Shown: positions 8,012-16,125 of the stretch, one piece after another
Layout of the letters: each line of letters starts with the position of its first letter
Numbering within the stretch: position 1 is the first letter of the stretch
NCBI GenBank assembly: GCA_017545045.1
Contig: JAFYDA010000062.1
Location: 1-44,412 of the forward strand
Direction: 5' to 3'
DNA length: 44,412 nucleotides
Source of the DNA: Prevotella sp.
GTDB lineage: Bacteria; Bacteroidota; Bacteroidia; Bacteroidales; Bacteroidaceae
The notes under the pieces: model-generated
The model's input: the letters and a program-made list of their open reading frames with translations, nothing else
Told to the model about the DNA's origin: nothing
Databases searched by the model: none
Position numbers and translations under genes: made by a program

Positions 8012-8851
8012 ATGAACTATTCTGAATTCTGGCGTTCCCTGACGTCCGTCTACGACGAAGGCGAAGCGAAGTCCGTGGCACGGCTTGTTCTTGAAGTGCG
8101 CTTCGGACTTACGCTGCCCGACGTGCTGTGTGGCCGCATGCCGGACGAATCCATCCTGCGTCCCATCCAGAAACAACTGCTCGCAGGCGTTCCCGTACAA
8201 TATGTGCTGGGGCAAGCGATGTTTGGCCCGCGGACTTTTCTGGTGACGCCTGCCGTGCTGATTCCCCGACCGGAGACTTACGAACTGTGCCAGTGGGTTA
8301 TGGCGAAGGGTGGCAACCACATTCTCGACATCGGGACGGGCAGTGGCTGTATTGCCTGCACGTTGGCGGCCGAGCTTCCCCAGGCCGACGTAACGGCGTG
8401 GGACATCTCAGAAGAGGCGCTGACCGTGGCCCGTGAGAATGCACGGCGCATAGGCGTCAGTGTGAAATTCGAGAAGAAAGATGCGCTCAACCTTGAGAAC
8501 ATAGCCTCACGGGACCTAACTGTCAGCAATGACACTGCCTCATGGGACCTGATTGTCAGCAATCCTCCCTATGTCTGCCACCGCGAAAAGGCGGCTATGG
8601 AACGGAACGTGCTGGAACACGAGCCGCACATTGCCCTCTTTGTGCCCGATGACGACCCGTTGCTGTTCTATCGCGCCATTGCAACCTACGCCGCACGTGC
8701 GCTGACTGCCGGCGGGCAGCTGGCTTTCGAAATCAACCCGCTCTATGCCAGCCAGTTAGAAGCGTTGCTGGAGTCGCTGGGATTTATACACATAGAGACA
8801 CGCCATGACCAGTTCGGGAAGGAGCGTTTCATAAAAACCATCAAACCATGA
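8012..8851 (+). CDS. prmC: release factor glutamine methyltransferase PrmC (HemK)
   Basis: 279 aa. It methylates the GGQ glutamine of peptide-chain release factors using S-adenosylmethionine. Visible signatures are an N-terminal helical domain, IPRPETYELC (about 86), the SAM-binding glycine motif ILDIGTGSGCIA (about 105-116), and the catalytic NPPYV at 184-188. Just before NPPY is an internal duplication: ASRDLTVSND is followed by ASWDLIVSNP, so the chain is about 11 residues longer here than expected (see the repeat at 8504-8563). The stop overlaps the recX start (ATGA at 8848). A -7 element TAACTTTG at 7974-7981 sits 30 nt upstream. Start codon supported by family length. Confidence 0.93.
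   Translation: MNYSEFWRSLTSVYDEGEAKSVARLVLEVRFGLTLPDVLCGRMPDESILRPIQKQLLAGVPVQYVLGQAMFGPRTFLVTPAVLIPRPETYELCQWVMAKGGNHILDIGTGSGCIACTLAAELPQADVTAWDISEEALTVARENARRIGVSVKFEKKDALNLENIASRDLTVSNDTASWDLIVSNPPYVCHREKAAMERNVLEHEPHIALFVPDDDPLLFYRAIATYAARALTAGGQLAFEINPLYASQLEALLESLGFIHIETRHDQFGKERFIKTIKP
8504..8563 (+). repeat. in-frame 33-nt tandem duplication inside prmC
   Basis: Copy 1 at 8504-8530 and copy 2 at 8537-8563 match at 24 of 27 positions, offset by 33 nt, so the frame is kept. Copy 2 runs into the catalytic NPPY codons; copy 1 is the likely extra one. Confidence 0.8.
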
Positions 8852-9330
8852 AGGAAGTAACCGAGCAGGGAGCCTACCTGCAACTGGCCAGTCTTTGCGC
8901 CCGTGCCGAACACTGCCAGTACGAGATGACTGCTAAGATGCGCCGCTGGGAAATGTCTGACGAGGCGCAAGCCCGCGTCATGCAGCGCCTCGTCAGTGAG
9001 CACTACGTTGACGACGAGCGCTTCGCCCGTGCCTTTGTCAACGACAAAATCCGCTACAACAAATGGGGACGCCGCAAGGTGGAGCAGGCCCTATGGATGA
9101 AACGCATAGATGACGACATCCGCCAGCGCGTACTCGACGAGGTGGACGACAGTGAATACATCAACGTCCTCAGAGCTTTGCTGAAACAGAAGCGACGCGC
9201 CACAAAGGCAGCCAGCGACTACGAGATGAACCAGAAGCTGGTGAAGTACGCCCTCTCGCGTGGTTTCACCTTCGACATCATCCGCCAGTGCATCGACGGC
9301 GACATAGAGGAAGTTGACGATGAAGAATAG
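8848..9330 (+). CDS. recX: regulatory protein RecX
   Basis: 160 aa, mostly helical. RecX proteins bind RecA filaments and limit recombinase activity. Family features visible here are the alternating three-helix repeats, with LVSEHYVDDERFARAFVNDK (about 50-70), then KWGRRKVEQALWMKRI, and the last repeat near the C-terminus (YALSRGFTFDIIRQCI). The start overlaps the prmC stop by 4 nt and the 3' end overlaps comF by 17 nt, so the three genes are translationally packed. In many bacteria recX lies next to recA; here it travels with prmC and comF, an arrangement I associate with Bacteroidales. Confidence 0.88.
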   Translation: MKEVTEQGAYLQLASLCARAEHCQYEMTAKMRRWEMSDEAQARVMQRLVSEHYVDDERFARAFVNDKIRYNKWGRRKVEQALWMKRIDDDIRQRVLDEVDDSEYINVLRALLKQKRRATKAASDYEMNQKLVKYALSRGFTFDIIRQCIDGDIEEVDDEE

Positions 9331-10018
9331 CTTGTGGCATCGGCTCCTCGACCTCATAGCCCCACGGCTCTGCGTGGTCTGCGGGCGTCGGCTCTCACTG
9401 ACGGAACAGGTGCTGTGTGCATCGTGCAATGTTCACCTGCCACGCACGGGCTATCAGTGGAATGCTTCAGACAACGTCATGGCACGGCTCTTTTGGGGCA
9501 TTGTCCCCGTAGAACGGGCAGCGGCACTCTTCTACTATGAAGCGGGCTCAAGAACGGCCAACATCCTGTACGACTTGAAATACCACGACCACCCTGAAAT
9601 CGGGGTAACGATGGGACAGTTGGTGGGGCGCGAATTCTCTGAGGCAGGATTCTTCGACGGCATCGACCTTATCGTGCCCGTACCGTTAGCCCGTCAACGG
9701 CAGCGCCACCGAGGCTACAACCAAAGCCAGTGCATCGCCGAAGGCATCAGCCGTGTCACGGGGCTGCCTGTCGGTAACCACGTGGTGTACCGCACTTCAT
9801 TCAAGCAGAGTCAGACGCGGATGGGACGATGGGAGCGGCAGGAAAATGTGCAGGGCGTCTTCAAACTGACCGACGCGCCGGCACTCCAGGGGCATCACAT
9901 CCTTTTGGTCGACGACGTCGTCACTACAGGCGCCACACTCACTGCCTGCGCTCATGAATTACTGACTGTCGGCGACGTAAAGCTAAGTTTCCTTTCGCTT
10001 GGCATCACTAAGACATAA
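9314..10018 (+). CDS. comF: ComF-family phosphoribosyltransferase-like protein
   Basis: 234 aa from the ATG at 9314; an alternative ATG at 9320 gives MKNSLWHRLLD. The N-terminal part carries a zinc-ribbon pair, CVVCGRR and CASC, typical of ComF. The C-terminal half is a type I phosphoribosyltransferase fold: LIVPVPLARQRQRHRGYNQS and the PRPP-binding loop ILLVDDVVTTGATL. ComF family members are needed for DNA uptake in naturally competent bacteria, but in non-competent species their role is unclear. Last gene of the prmC-recX-comF unit, followed by the promoter of pyrE. Confidence 0.88.
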   Translation: MTMKNSLWHRLLDLIAPRLCVVCGRRLSLTEQVLCASCNVHLPRTGYQWNASDNVMARLFWGIVPVERAAALFYYEAGSRTANILYDLKYHDHPEIGVTMGQLVGREFSEAGFFDGIDLIVPVPLARQRQRHRGYNQSQCIAEGISRVTGLPVGNHVVYRTSFKQSQTRMGRWERQENVQGVFKLTDAPALQGHHILLVDDVVTTGATLTACAHELLTVGDVKLSFLSLGITKT

Positions 10019-10051
10019 CCATAAATAATACAAAGAAAAAGCCGATTTTTC

Positions 10052-10082
10052 TTTGTTTTTTGACCAGTTTGCACTATCTTTG
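10052..10082 (+). promoter_or_regulatory. Bacteroidota-type promoter of pyrE
   Basis: TTTG (10052-10055), exactly 19 nt, TATCTTTG (10075-10082); a full match to the phylum consensus. The pyrE ATG lies 20 nt downstream. Confidence 0.85.
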
Positions 10083-10102
10083 CACCCAAAACCAGTAAAC
10101 GT

Positions 10103-10741
10103 ATGGAGAATATCAAGAATCAATTTGCCCGTCAACTGATGGAAATCAAAGCTATCAAGTTGCAACCCAACGACCCGTTTACATGGGCCAGCGGGTGGAA
10201 GTCGCCCATTTACACCGACAACCGTAAGACGCTGGGCTATCCCCGTCTGCGTTCGTTTGTAAAGCTGGAACTGTGTCACATTATTCAGGAGCAGTTCCCT
10301 GAGGCAGAGGCCGTAGCCGGTGTGGCTACCGGTGCCATTGCTCAGGGAGCGCTGGTAGCCGAAGAGCTGGGCTTACCCTACTGCTATGTGCGTCCGAAAC
10401 CGAAGGATCACGGTATGGGCAACCAAGTGGAAGGAGAGCTGGCAAAGGGTGCAAAGGTAGTGGTGGTCGAAGACCTGATTTCCACTGGCGGTTCCTCGCT
10501 GAAGGCTGTCGAGGCCCTTCGCCAGTATGGGGTGGAGGTCATCGGCATGGTGGCTTCGTTCACCTACGGTTTCCCCGTAGCCGAGGAGGCCTTTGCTGCC
10601 GCTGGTGTGAAGCTCATCACACTGAGCAACTACGAAGCCGTTGTTGAGGAGGCAGCCAAGACGGGCTATATCAAGGAAGCAGACAAAGCCGTGTTGGCAG
10701 AGTGGCGCAAAGACCCCAGCATCTGGGGAATTGAGAAATAA
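10103..10741 (+). CDS. pyrE: orotate phosphoribosyltransferase
   Basis: 212 aa. Converts orotate and PRPP to orotidine 5'-monophosphate in pyrimidine synthesis; cytosolic. Family features are FTWASGWKSPIYTDNR near residues 27-42, YVRPKPKDHGMGNQVEG (the flexible catalytic loop with Lys and His), and the PRPP-binding motif VVVVEDLISTGGSS. The length fits bacterial PyrE. A consensus promoter lies directly upstream, and an 86-nt AT-rich gap separates it from the SRPBCC gene. The set pyrE, SRPBCC and argH may form one unit; PyrE and ArgH both serve branches that use carbamoyl phosphate. Confidence 0.95.
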   Translation: MENIKNQFARQLMEIKAIKLQPNDPFTWASGWKSPIYTDNRKTLGYPRLRSFVKLELCHIIQEQFPEAEAVAGVATGAIAQGALVAEELGLPYCYVRPKPKDHGMGNQVEGELAKGAKVVVVEDLISTGGSSLKAVEALRQYGVEVIGMVASFTYGFPVAEEAFAAAGVKLITLSNYEAVVEEAAKTGYIKEADKAVLAEWRKDPSIWGIEK

Positions 10742-10827
10742 TTCTAAATTCCTACGTCTTATTCGCAGCAAAGCGAGAATACACTTTAATTCTGAATTCA
10801 AAAATCTAAATTTAAAAATTAGAAGAT

Positions 10828-11259
10828 ATGGGACTTTTTGGAGGAGAAAGCAAATTCGAGAGTAGTATCAAACAGATACCATATCCTCAGCAGGCTGTCT
10901 ATAACAACATCAGCGACTTGCGTAACTTGGAGAAAGTGCGCGACCGTGTGCCGGAAGACAAAGTGAGCGACTTTTCGTTCGACGAGGACTCTGTGAGCCT
11001 GAACGTACCGCCTGTGGGCGAGCTGAAACTGCGCATCTGCGACCGTGAAGAGCCAAAGTGCGTGAAGTTTGAAACCGTGCAGTCGCCCGTGCCTTTCAAC
11101 GTGTGGATCCAGGTGCTGCCCGTTGATGAAAACAATTCGAAGATGAAGGTAACGGTCAAAGCCGAGCTGAATCCTTTCATCAAGGGAATGGTTGAAGGTC
11201 CGCTGCAGGACGGTGTGGAAAAGATAGCCGACGCACTTTCACAAATACACTACGAATAA
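10828..11259 (+). CDS. SRPBCC-fold (START-like) protein
   Basis: 143 aa without signal peptide. It begins MGLFGGESKFESS and contains the layout of a helix-grip (SRPBCC/polyketide cyclase-like) domain: IPYPQQAVYNNISDLRNLEKV at the start, a curved beta sheet (SVSLNVPPVGELKLRI, KCVKFETVQSPVPFNVWIQV) and a long C-terminal helix (PLQDGVEKIADALSQIHYE). Such folds bind hydrophobic ligands; no ligand can be named here. It ends 4 nt before argH, so the two are almost certainly co-transcribed, and the same neighbourhood is familiar from other Bacteroidales. Confidence 0.75.
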   Translation: MGLFGGESKFESSIKQIPYPQQAVYNNISDLRNLEKVRDRVPEDKVSDFSFDEDSVSLNVPPVGELKLRICDREEPKCVKFETVQSPVPFNVWIQVLPVDENNSKMKVTVKAELNPFIKGMVEGPLQDGVEKIADALSQIHYE

Positions 11260-11263
11260 GACG

Positions 11264-12598
11264 ATGAAACTTTGGGAGAAGAACTTTGAGATTAACAAGG
11301 AAATAGAGCGGTTCACCGTGGGCCGCGACCGCGAGATGGACCTCTATCTGGCGAAGTACGACGTATTAGGGTCGATGGCCCACATCACCATGCTCGAGTC
11401 GATAGGACTGATTGGCAAGGACGAGCTGCCCGTGCTGCTTAAGGAGCTGAAGAGCATCTATGAACTGGCCGAGCGGGGTGAGTTCGTCATCGAGGACGAC
11501 GTTGAGGACGTTCACTCGCAGGTGGAGATGCTGCTGACGCGCAAGCTTGGCGACATGGGCAAGAAGATTCACTCCGGCCGCTCACGCAACGACCAGGTGC
11601 TTGTCGACCTAAAGCTCTTCACCCGTCACCAGCTGATGGAGATAGCAGAGGAGGTGAAGACGCTGTTCGACGAGCTCATTCAGAAGAGCAACCAGTACAA
11701 GCACGTGCTGATGCCGGGCTACACCCACCTGCAGGTGGCCATGCCTTCGAGCTTCGGCTTGTGGTTCGGCGCCTACGCCGAGAGTCTTTGCGACGACATG
11801 CTGTTCCTTCAGGCTGCCTACAAGATGACCAACCGCAATCCCCTCGGCTCGGCGGCCGGCTATGGTTCCAGCTTCCCGCTGAACCGCACGATGACGACAG
11901 AGCTGCTGGGCTTCGACTCGATGGACTACAACGTGGTCTACGCACAGATGGGCCGCGGAAAGATGGAGCGCAACGTCGGTTTCGCAATCGCCACCATCGC
12001 CGGAACAATAGCCAAGATGGCGTTCGATGCCTGCCTGTTCAACTCGCAGAACTTCTCGTTTGTGAAGCTGCCTAAGGAATGTACGACAGGTTCCAGCATT
12101 ATGCCGCATAAGAAGAATCCGGATGTCTTCGAGCTCATCCGCGCCAAGTCCAACAAGCTGCAGAGCCTACCGCAGCAGGTGACGCTCATCATGAACAACC
12201 TGCCCGTGGGCTATTTCCGCGACCTGCAAATCATCAAAGAGGTCTTCCTGCCCGCCTTCGACGAGCTGAAAGACTGCCTGCAAATGGCCGCTTACATTAT
12301 TAATAAGATAGAGGTCAACGAGCATATCCTCGACAACCCCATGTACGACCCGATGTTCTCCGTCGAGGAAGTCAACCGCCTCGCCGCCGAAGGCATGCCC
12401 TTCCGCGATGCCTACAAGAAGGTGGGACTCGACATCGAGGCTGGACAGTTCACGCCCTGCAAGGACATCCACCACACCCACGAAGGCAGCATCGGCAACC
12501 TCTGCAACGACCAAATTACCGCGCTCATGGAGCAAGTGCTCGAAGGTTTTGCCTTCGAACGAATGGTTGATGCAGAACAAAAGCTGTTAGGCCGATGA
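11264..12598 (+). CDS. argH: argininosuccinate lyase
   Basis: 444 aa. Last step of arginine synthesis: argininosuccinate to arginine plus fumarate. Signatures: HSGRSRNDQ at 103-111, GYTHLQ with the catalytic His at 154, LGSAAGYGSSFPLNR (194-208), and the fumarase/lyase superfamily motif GSSIMPHKKNPD at 276-287 with the catalytic Ser. Slightly shorter than the usual 460 residues but complete in all motifs. Starts 4 nt after the SRPBCC gene and its stop overlaps the next ATG (ATGA at 12595), suggesting translational coupling with the lipoprotein gene. Confidence 0.95.
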   Translation: MKLWEKNFEINKEIERFTVGRDREMDLYLAKYDVLGSMAHITMLESIGLIGKDELPVLLKELKSIYELAERGEFVIEDDVEDVHSQVEMLLTRKLGDMGKKIHSGRSRNDQVLVDLKLFTRHQLMEIAEEVKTLFDELIQKSNQYKHVLMPGYTHLQVAMPSSFGLWFGAYAESLCDDMLFLQAAYKMTNRNPLGSAAGYGSSFPLNRTMTTELLGFDSMDYNVVYAQMGRGKMERNVGFAIATIAGTIAKMAFDACLFNSQNFSFVKLPKECTTGSSIMPHKKNPDVFELIRAKSNKLQSLPQQVTLIMNNLPVGYFRDLQIIKEVFLPAFDELKDCLQMAAYIINKIEVNEHILDNPMYDPMFSVEEVNRLAAEGMPFRDAYKKVGLDIEAGQFTPCKDIHHTHEGSIGNLCNDQITALMEQVLEGFAFERMVDAEQKLLGR

Positions 12599-13146
12599 AA
12601 CGGCTCGGATGGCTCTTGGCGTGCCTCATGCTGTGGGCTTGCGACAACATTGAGGACAGCATCTATCACGGCTACGACTGTGCTTTCTTCTTCGACACGA
12701 CACTGCACCCCGCGCCCTGTCAGTTGACAATGGCGCTGGGCAATCCTGGGCATTTCCTCATTGTCAAGGCCACCATGGTCTCCGGCATACGCCACATACA
12801 GACCGTGCGCAACTACGACCATGCCACCGAGGACATCCCGCTGCGCACGGAACCTGAGAACAAAACGCGCTGCCTGTTAGGGGCCAACAATGCCATCATC
12901 ATCGGACGAAGCAGCTACACCAGCCAGCTCGTCTGCTATGAAGGGCAGTGTGCCAACTGTCTTAACGACTTCGGCGGCAACAACTATCCCCTGACGTGGT
13001 CGGATAACGGTCAGCAGCTACAATGCGCCCGCTGCCATCGCAGTTACGATGTCAACAACGGCGTGGTTGCCGCTGGCGACGGCGGCCACCAGCTCTACAA
13101 CTACCGCGCCGCCTACGACGGTGCCGTGCTCCACACTTGGAACTGA
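12595..13146 (+). CDS. lipoprotein with a Rieske-like domain carrying four cysteines
   Basis: 183 aa. Lipoprotein signal MKRLGWLLACLMLWAC with the lipid-bearing Cys at 16. The C-terminal half reads CYEGQCANCLNDFGG (Cys 114, 119, 122) and then LQCARCHRSYDVNNGVVAAG (Cys 144, 147), followed by LYNYRAAYDG. The second part closely follows the Rieske pattern C-P-x-H-G-S-x-F-D-x-x-T-G-x-V-x-x-G-P. However, the first Rieske half (C-x-H) is replaced by C-x-x-C, so the site would be Cys4 rather than Cys2His2. A structural zinc or rubredoxin-like iron site is possible. Coupled to argH by a 4-nt overlap; its role there is unknown. Periplasmic or outer-membrane anchored by inference. Confidence 0.6.
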   Translation: MKRLGWLLACLMLWACDNIEDSIYHGYDCAFFFDTTLHPAPCQLTMALGNPGHFLIVKATMVSGIRHIQTVRNYDHATEDIPLRTEPENKTRCLLGANNAIIIGRSSYTSQLVCYEGQCANCLNDFGGNNYPLTWSDNGQQLQCARCHRSYDVNNGVVAAGDGGHQLYNYRAAYDGAVLHTWN

Positions 13147-13185
13147 GCTTTTCCTATCCATTTGACTTATACTTAAAAAAAAGCC

Positions 13186-13212
13186 CTCTGTGCACTCTGT
13201 GTCTCTGTGGTG
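13186..13212. repeat. CTCTGTG short tandem word
   Basis: CTCTGTG occurs three times with spacings of 9 and 8 nt (from 13186) just after the lipoprotein gene. The same word builds the tract in the trpC-trpA gap at 19107-19194. Confidence 0.55.
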
Positions 13213-13225
13213 AATAATCAGAATT

Positions 13226-13331
13226 ACATGGAGCCTTCACAGAAAAGTCCCACGGCCTGGGACAAATTTCCCAGGCCGTGGGACAAATACGCGGAGCCTC
13301 TACAGAAATCTGTGGAGAAACGAACAGAAAA
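13226..13331. repeat. array of 21-nt intergenic units, including a perfect palindrome
   Basis: Five consecutive units of 21-22 nt start at 13226, 13248, 13269, 13290 and 13311. Units 2 and 3 are reverse complements over 16 nt (TCCCACGGCCTGGGA against TCCCAGGCCGTGGGA) and form a hairpin at 13247-13284. Units 1 and 4 contain GGAGCCT(T/C)(C/T)ACAGAAA, the same word as in the 27316-27420 array. A 61-codon ORF across this region is only a reading of the repeat. Confidence 0.7.
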
Positions 13332-13438
13332 AGTTAAAAAAGCGAAAAGAAAATGGCTTCTTAACGGTATCATAAAGTATAATTCAGAATAATTTGGTAT
13401 TTTTGCAACGCTTCTTCTTTAATATCCTTATCATATAC

Positions 13439-14239
13439 ATGAACCAGCAATTACAGTTAGAAGAATTGACGCGAGCCGTCTGCGAAATAGCCAGACAGGC
13501 GGGTGCCTACATCAGGGAGGAACGCAGAAAGTTCTCCATAGAGCGCGTGGAGCGTAAACACGCTCACGACTACGTGTCGTATGTTGACAAGGGGTCGGAA
13601 CAGCTGATAGTGAATGCGCTGCGCAAGCTGTTGCATGAGGCAGGATTCATCACCGAGGAGGGGACGGCGAAAGAATATCAAGGAGGAGAAGCCGGATCAC
13701 CCCTCACGTGGGTGGTCGACCCGCTTGACGGCACCACGAACTTCATCCATCAGTATGCGCCATACGCCGTGAGCATCGCCCTGCTGCAGGGTGAGACCAT
13801 TCTGCTGGGAGTCGTCTACGAGGTGTGCCACGACGAGTGTTACTACGCCTGGCAAGGTGGTGGAGCCTACTTGAACGGAAACGTGCTGCACGTCAGCAAC
13901 CATCATATTCAGGATGCGCTGCTCTGCTTGCAGTTGCCCTATAACAGTGATGCCTACAAACCCGTCATCAAGCATCTGATAGACGAACTCTATGGCCAGG
14001 TGGGCAGCATACGCATGTGCGGCTCTGCAGCCATGGCGCTCTGTCATGTGGCTGCCGGGAGATACGACGGCTATGCAGAAAAGTACATTGGCCAGTGGGA
14101 CTACATGGCGGGGGCGCTGATAGTGAAGGAGGCTGGTGGCACAGTGACTGACTATACTGGCTCAGAGCACTTCACGCAGGGCGACAGCGTGGTAGCCACA
14201 AACGGCATTATCCAGCAGGATTTGTTAAAAAGATTATAA
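13439..14239 (+). CDS. inositol-monophosphatase-family phosphatase
   Basis: 266 aa from the ATG at 13439. A longer frame begins at 13394, but a -7 element TATTTTTG at 13398-13405 lies inside that extension, so the later ATG fits better. Family features: the metal-binding WVVDPLDGTTNF motif (about residues 96-107), Glu at ITEEGT, and the second metal motif QWDYMAGALIVKEAGG near residue 220. The enzyme hydrolyses sugar or inositol phosphates with Mg2+; SuhB and CysQ belong to the same superfamily and the exact substrate cannot be told from sequence. Monocistronic, bounded by the 21-nt repeat array upstream and a tRNA gene downstream. Confidence 0.88.
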   Translation: MNQQLQLEELTRAVCEIARQAGAYIREERRKFSIERVERKHAHDYVSYVDKGSEQLIVNALRKLLHEAGFITEEGTAKEYQGGEAGSPLTWVVDPLDGTTNFIHQYAPYAVSIALLQGETILLGVVYEVCHDECYYAWQGGGAYLNGNVLHVSNHHIQDALLCLQLPYNSDAYKPVIKHLIDELYGQVGSIRMCGSAAMALCHVAAGRYDGYAEKYIGQWDYMAGALIVKEAGGTVTDYTGSEHFTQGDSVVATNGIIQQDLLKRL

Positions 14240-14320
14240 TTCTCCAACTTTTTATTCATTCATTACGCACTTTTCACTTTTTTATTGTACCTTTGCATCA
14301 CTTTTGGAAACAAAAGGGTT

Positions 14321-14406
14321 GCCGCAATGGTGGAATTGGTAGACACGAGGGACTTAAAATCCCTTGACCAGTAATGGTTGTGCGGGTTCGAGTCCCGCTC
14401 GCGGCA
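14321..14406 (+). tRNA. tRNA-Leu, anticodon TAA
   Basis: Begins GCCGCAATGGTGGAATTGG. The anticodon stem and loop are AGGGA-CTTAAAA-TCCCT with anticodon TAA at 14355-14357. A long variable arm, as in class II tRNAs, is followed by the T arm GCGGG-TTCGAGT-CCCGC and the acceptor end TCGCGGC plus discriminator A. The 3' CCA is not encoded. The acceptor stem has one A-C mismatch at pair 6-67. A -7 element TACCTTTG at 14288-14295 lies 25 nt upstream. Confidence 0.95.
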
Positions 14407-14439
14407 CATAGATTATAATCCAAATACTATTTTATTCAG

Positions 14440-16119
14440 ATGAAGAAAAATCATTATGTTCTTTTGTCGGCCGCATCTCTTCTGCTGCTGACGTCTTGTT
14501 CGGGCAAACTGGGTGCATTGTCTGCCGACAACTTCACAGTGACTCCTAATCCGTTGGAGACAGAGACGGGGAAAGTGCCTACCACCATTAACGGAACATT
14601 CCCCGAGAAGTATATGAAGAAGAAGGCCGTGGTGACGGTAATGCCGGAACTGCGCTATGCCGACGGCCAGGTGGCTAAAGGTCAGGGCGCCACGTTCCAG
14701 GGCGAGAAAGTGCAAGGTAACGACCAGACCATCCTGTATCAGGTGGGCGGACGCTATAATATCAAGAGCACATTCGACTACCTGAACTGCAACAAGGCCG
14801 ACATGTACCTGACCTTCAATGCGAAAGTAGGTAAGAAAACGGTGAAAGTTCCCGACGTGAAGGTGGCCGAGGGCATCATTGCCACATCGGAATTATATAA
14901 GAGCACGCTCAAGTCGGCTGCTGCCGCCATCGCTCCCGATGCATTCCAGCGCATCAACGCCCAGAAGCAGGAGGCAAACATCAAGTTCCTGATTCAGCAG
15001 GCAACACTGCGCCAAAGCGAACTGAAGAACAACTCCGTACAGGAGTTCGTGAGACTGCTGGCACAGATTAACAACGACCGCGAGGGATTGCGCCTGAACG
15101 AGGTCGAGGTCTCGGCATACGCATCGCCTGACGGCGGCTTCTCACTGAATGACAGACTGGCTGCCGACCGCCAGAAGAACACTGAGAAATACGTGCAGCA
15201 GGAGCTAAAGAAAGCTCAGCTGGCTGATGCGAGCATCGATGCCAAGTACACGGCAGAGGACTGGGAAGGTTTCCAGGAACTGGTGAAGGCTTCGAACATC
15301 CAGGACAAGGACGTCATACTGCGTGTGCTCTCCATGTACAAGGATCCGCAGGAGCGTGAACAGCAGATCAAGAACATCTCCAGCGCATTCCGCGAACTGG
15401 CCGACGGCATCCTGCCCCAGCTGCGCCGCTCGCGCATGATCATCAACTACGAGACCGTAGGACGCAGTGATGAGCAGATTCAACAGCAGATGAAGGACGA
15501 CGCCACTAAACTCAGCGTGGAAGAAATGCTGTATGCCGCCACACTGGTGGACGACGTCAACGCCAAGGAGGATGTCTACAAGGCTACCACTGAGATTTAT
15601 CCCAACGACGCTCGTGCATACAACAACATCGCCTCCATGGAATATGCCAAAGGCAACATTGCCGCTGCCAAGCAATACCTTGAGAAGGCACAGCAACTCA
15701 GCAGCAGCCTGCCAGAAGCTGCCGCCAACCTCGGCATGATAGCCCTGATGAATGGTGACATCCAGTCAGCAGAGACATTTATTGCCAAGGCTAATGGTGC
15801 CAACGGACTTGAAGAGGTGCTGGGCAACCTGAATCTGGCCAAGGGCAACTACGCTCAGGCAGAGCAGGACTTCAAAGACGTTTATTCCAACAGCGCCGCC
15901 CTGGCACAGATTCTGAACAAGAACTATGCGTCGGCTGCCGTCACACTGAAGTATATCAAGAATCCAGACGCTACGACCGAATACCTGAAGGCCGTGCTTT
16001 CGGCCCGTATGGGTAATAACAGCGACGCTGCCGATGCGCTCCGTGCCGCCCTGGCCAAGGATCCGAGCCTCTCGCAGTATGCGAAGTACGACCTGGAGCT
16101 GAAGAATGTTGCCAAGTAA
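14440..16119 (+). CDS. TPR-repeat lipoprotein with an OmpA-like middle segment
   Basis: 559 aa. Lipoprotein signal peptide with lipobox LLLLTSC (Cys about 20). An N-terminal beta-rich domain (about 30-150) is followed by a segment reading LNEVEVSAYASPDGGFSLND and RLAADRQKNTEKYV, which resembles the peptidoglycan-binding OmpA region. From about residue 370 there are tetratricopeptide-like helices (ARAYNNIASMEYAKGNIAAA, LPEAAANLGMIALMNGDIQS and so on). Similar proteins in Bacteroidales are annotated as TPR or OmpA-related outer-membrane lipoproteins without known function. The next gene starts 6 nt later, so they form an operon. Confidence 0.7.
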   Translation: MKKNHYVLLSAASLLLLTSCSGKLGALSADNFTVTPNPLETETGKVPTTINGTFPEKYMKKKAVVTVMPELRYADGQVAKGQGATFQGEKVQGNDQTILYQVGGRYNIKSTFDYLNCNKADMYLTFNAKVGKKTVKVPDVKVAEGIIATSELYKSTLKSAAAAIAPDAFQRINAQKQEANIKFLIQQATLRQSELKNNSVQEFVRLLAQINNDREGLRLNEVEVSAYASPDGGFSLNDRLAADRQKNTEKYVQQELKKAQLADASIDAKYTAEDWEGFQELVKASNIQDKDVILRVLSMYKDPQEREQQIKNISSAFRELADGILPQLRRSRMIINYETVGRSDEQIQQQMKDDATKLSVEEMLYAATLVDDVNAKEDVYKATTEIYPNDARAYNNIASMEYAKGNIAAAKQYLEKAQQLSSSLPEAAANLGMIALMNGDIQSAETFIAKANGANGLEEVLGNLNLAKGNYAQAEQDFKDVYSNSAALAQILNKNYASAAVTLKYIKNPDATTEYLKAVLSARMGNNSDAADALRAALAKDPSLSQYAKYDLELKNVAK

Positions 16120-16125
16120 GAAGGC

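Noticed and set aside
13226-13331. Possible CRISPR array
   Set aside because: Units of about 21 nt with no unique spacers between them and no cas genes nearby; the same holds for the arrays at 27316 and 43552.
13207-13392. A 61-codon plus-strand ORF between the Rieske-like lipoprotein and the phosphatase
   Set aside because: It runs through the 21-nt repeat array; its residues repeat because the DNA repeats, and it has no family features.
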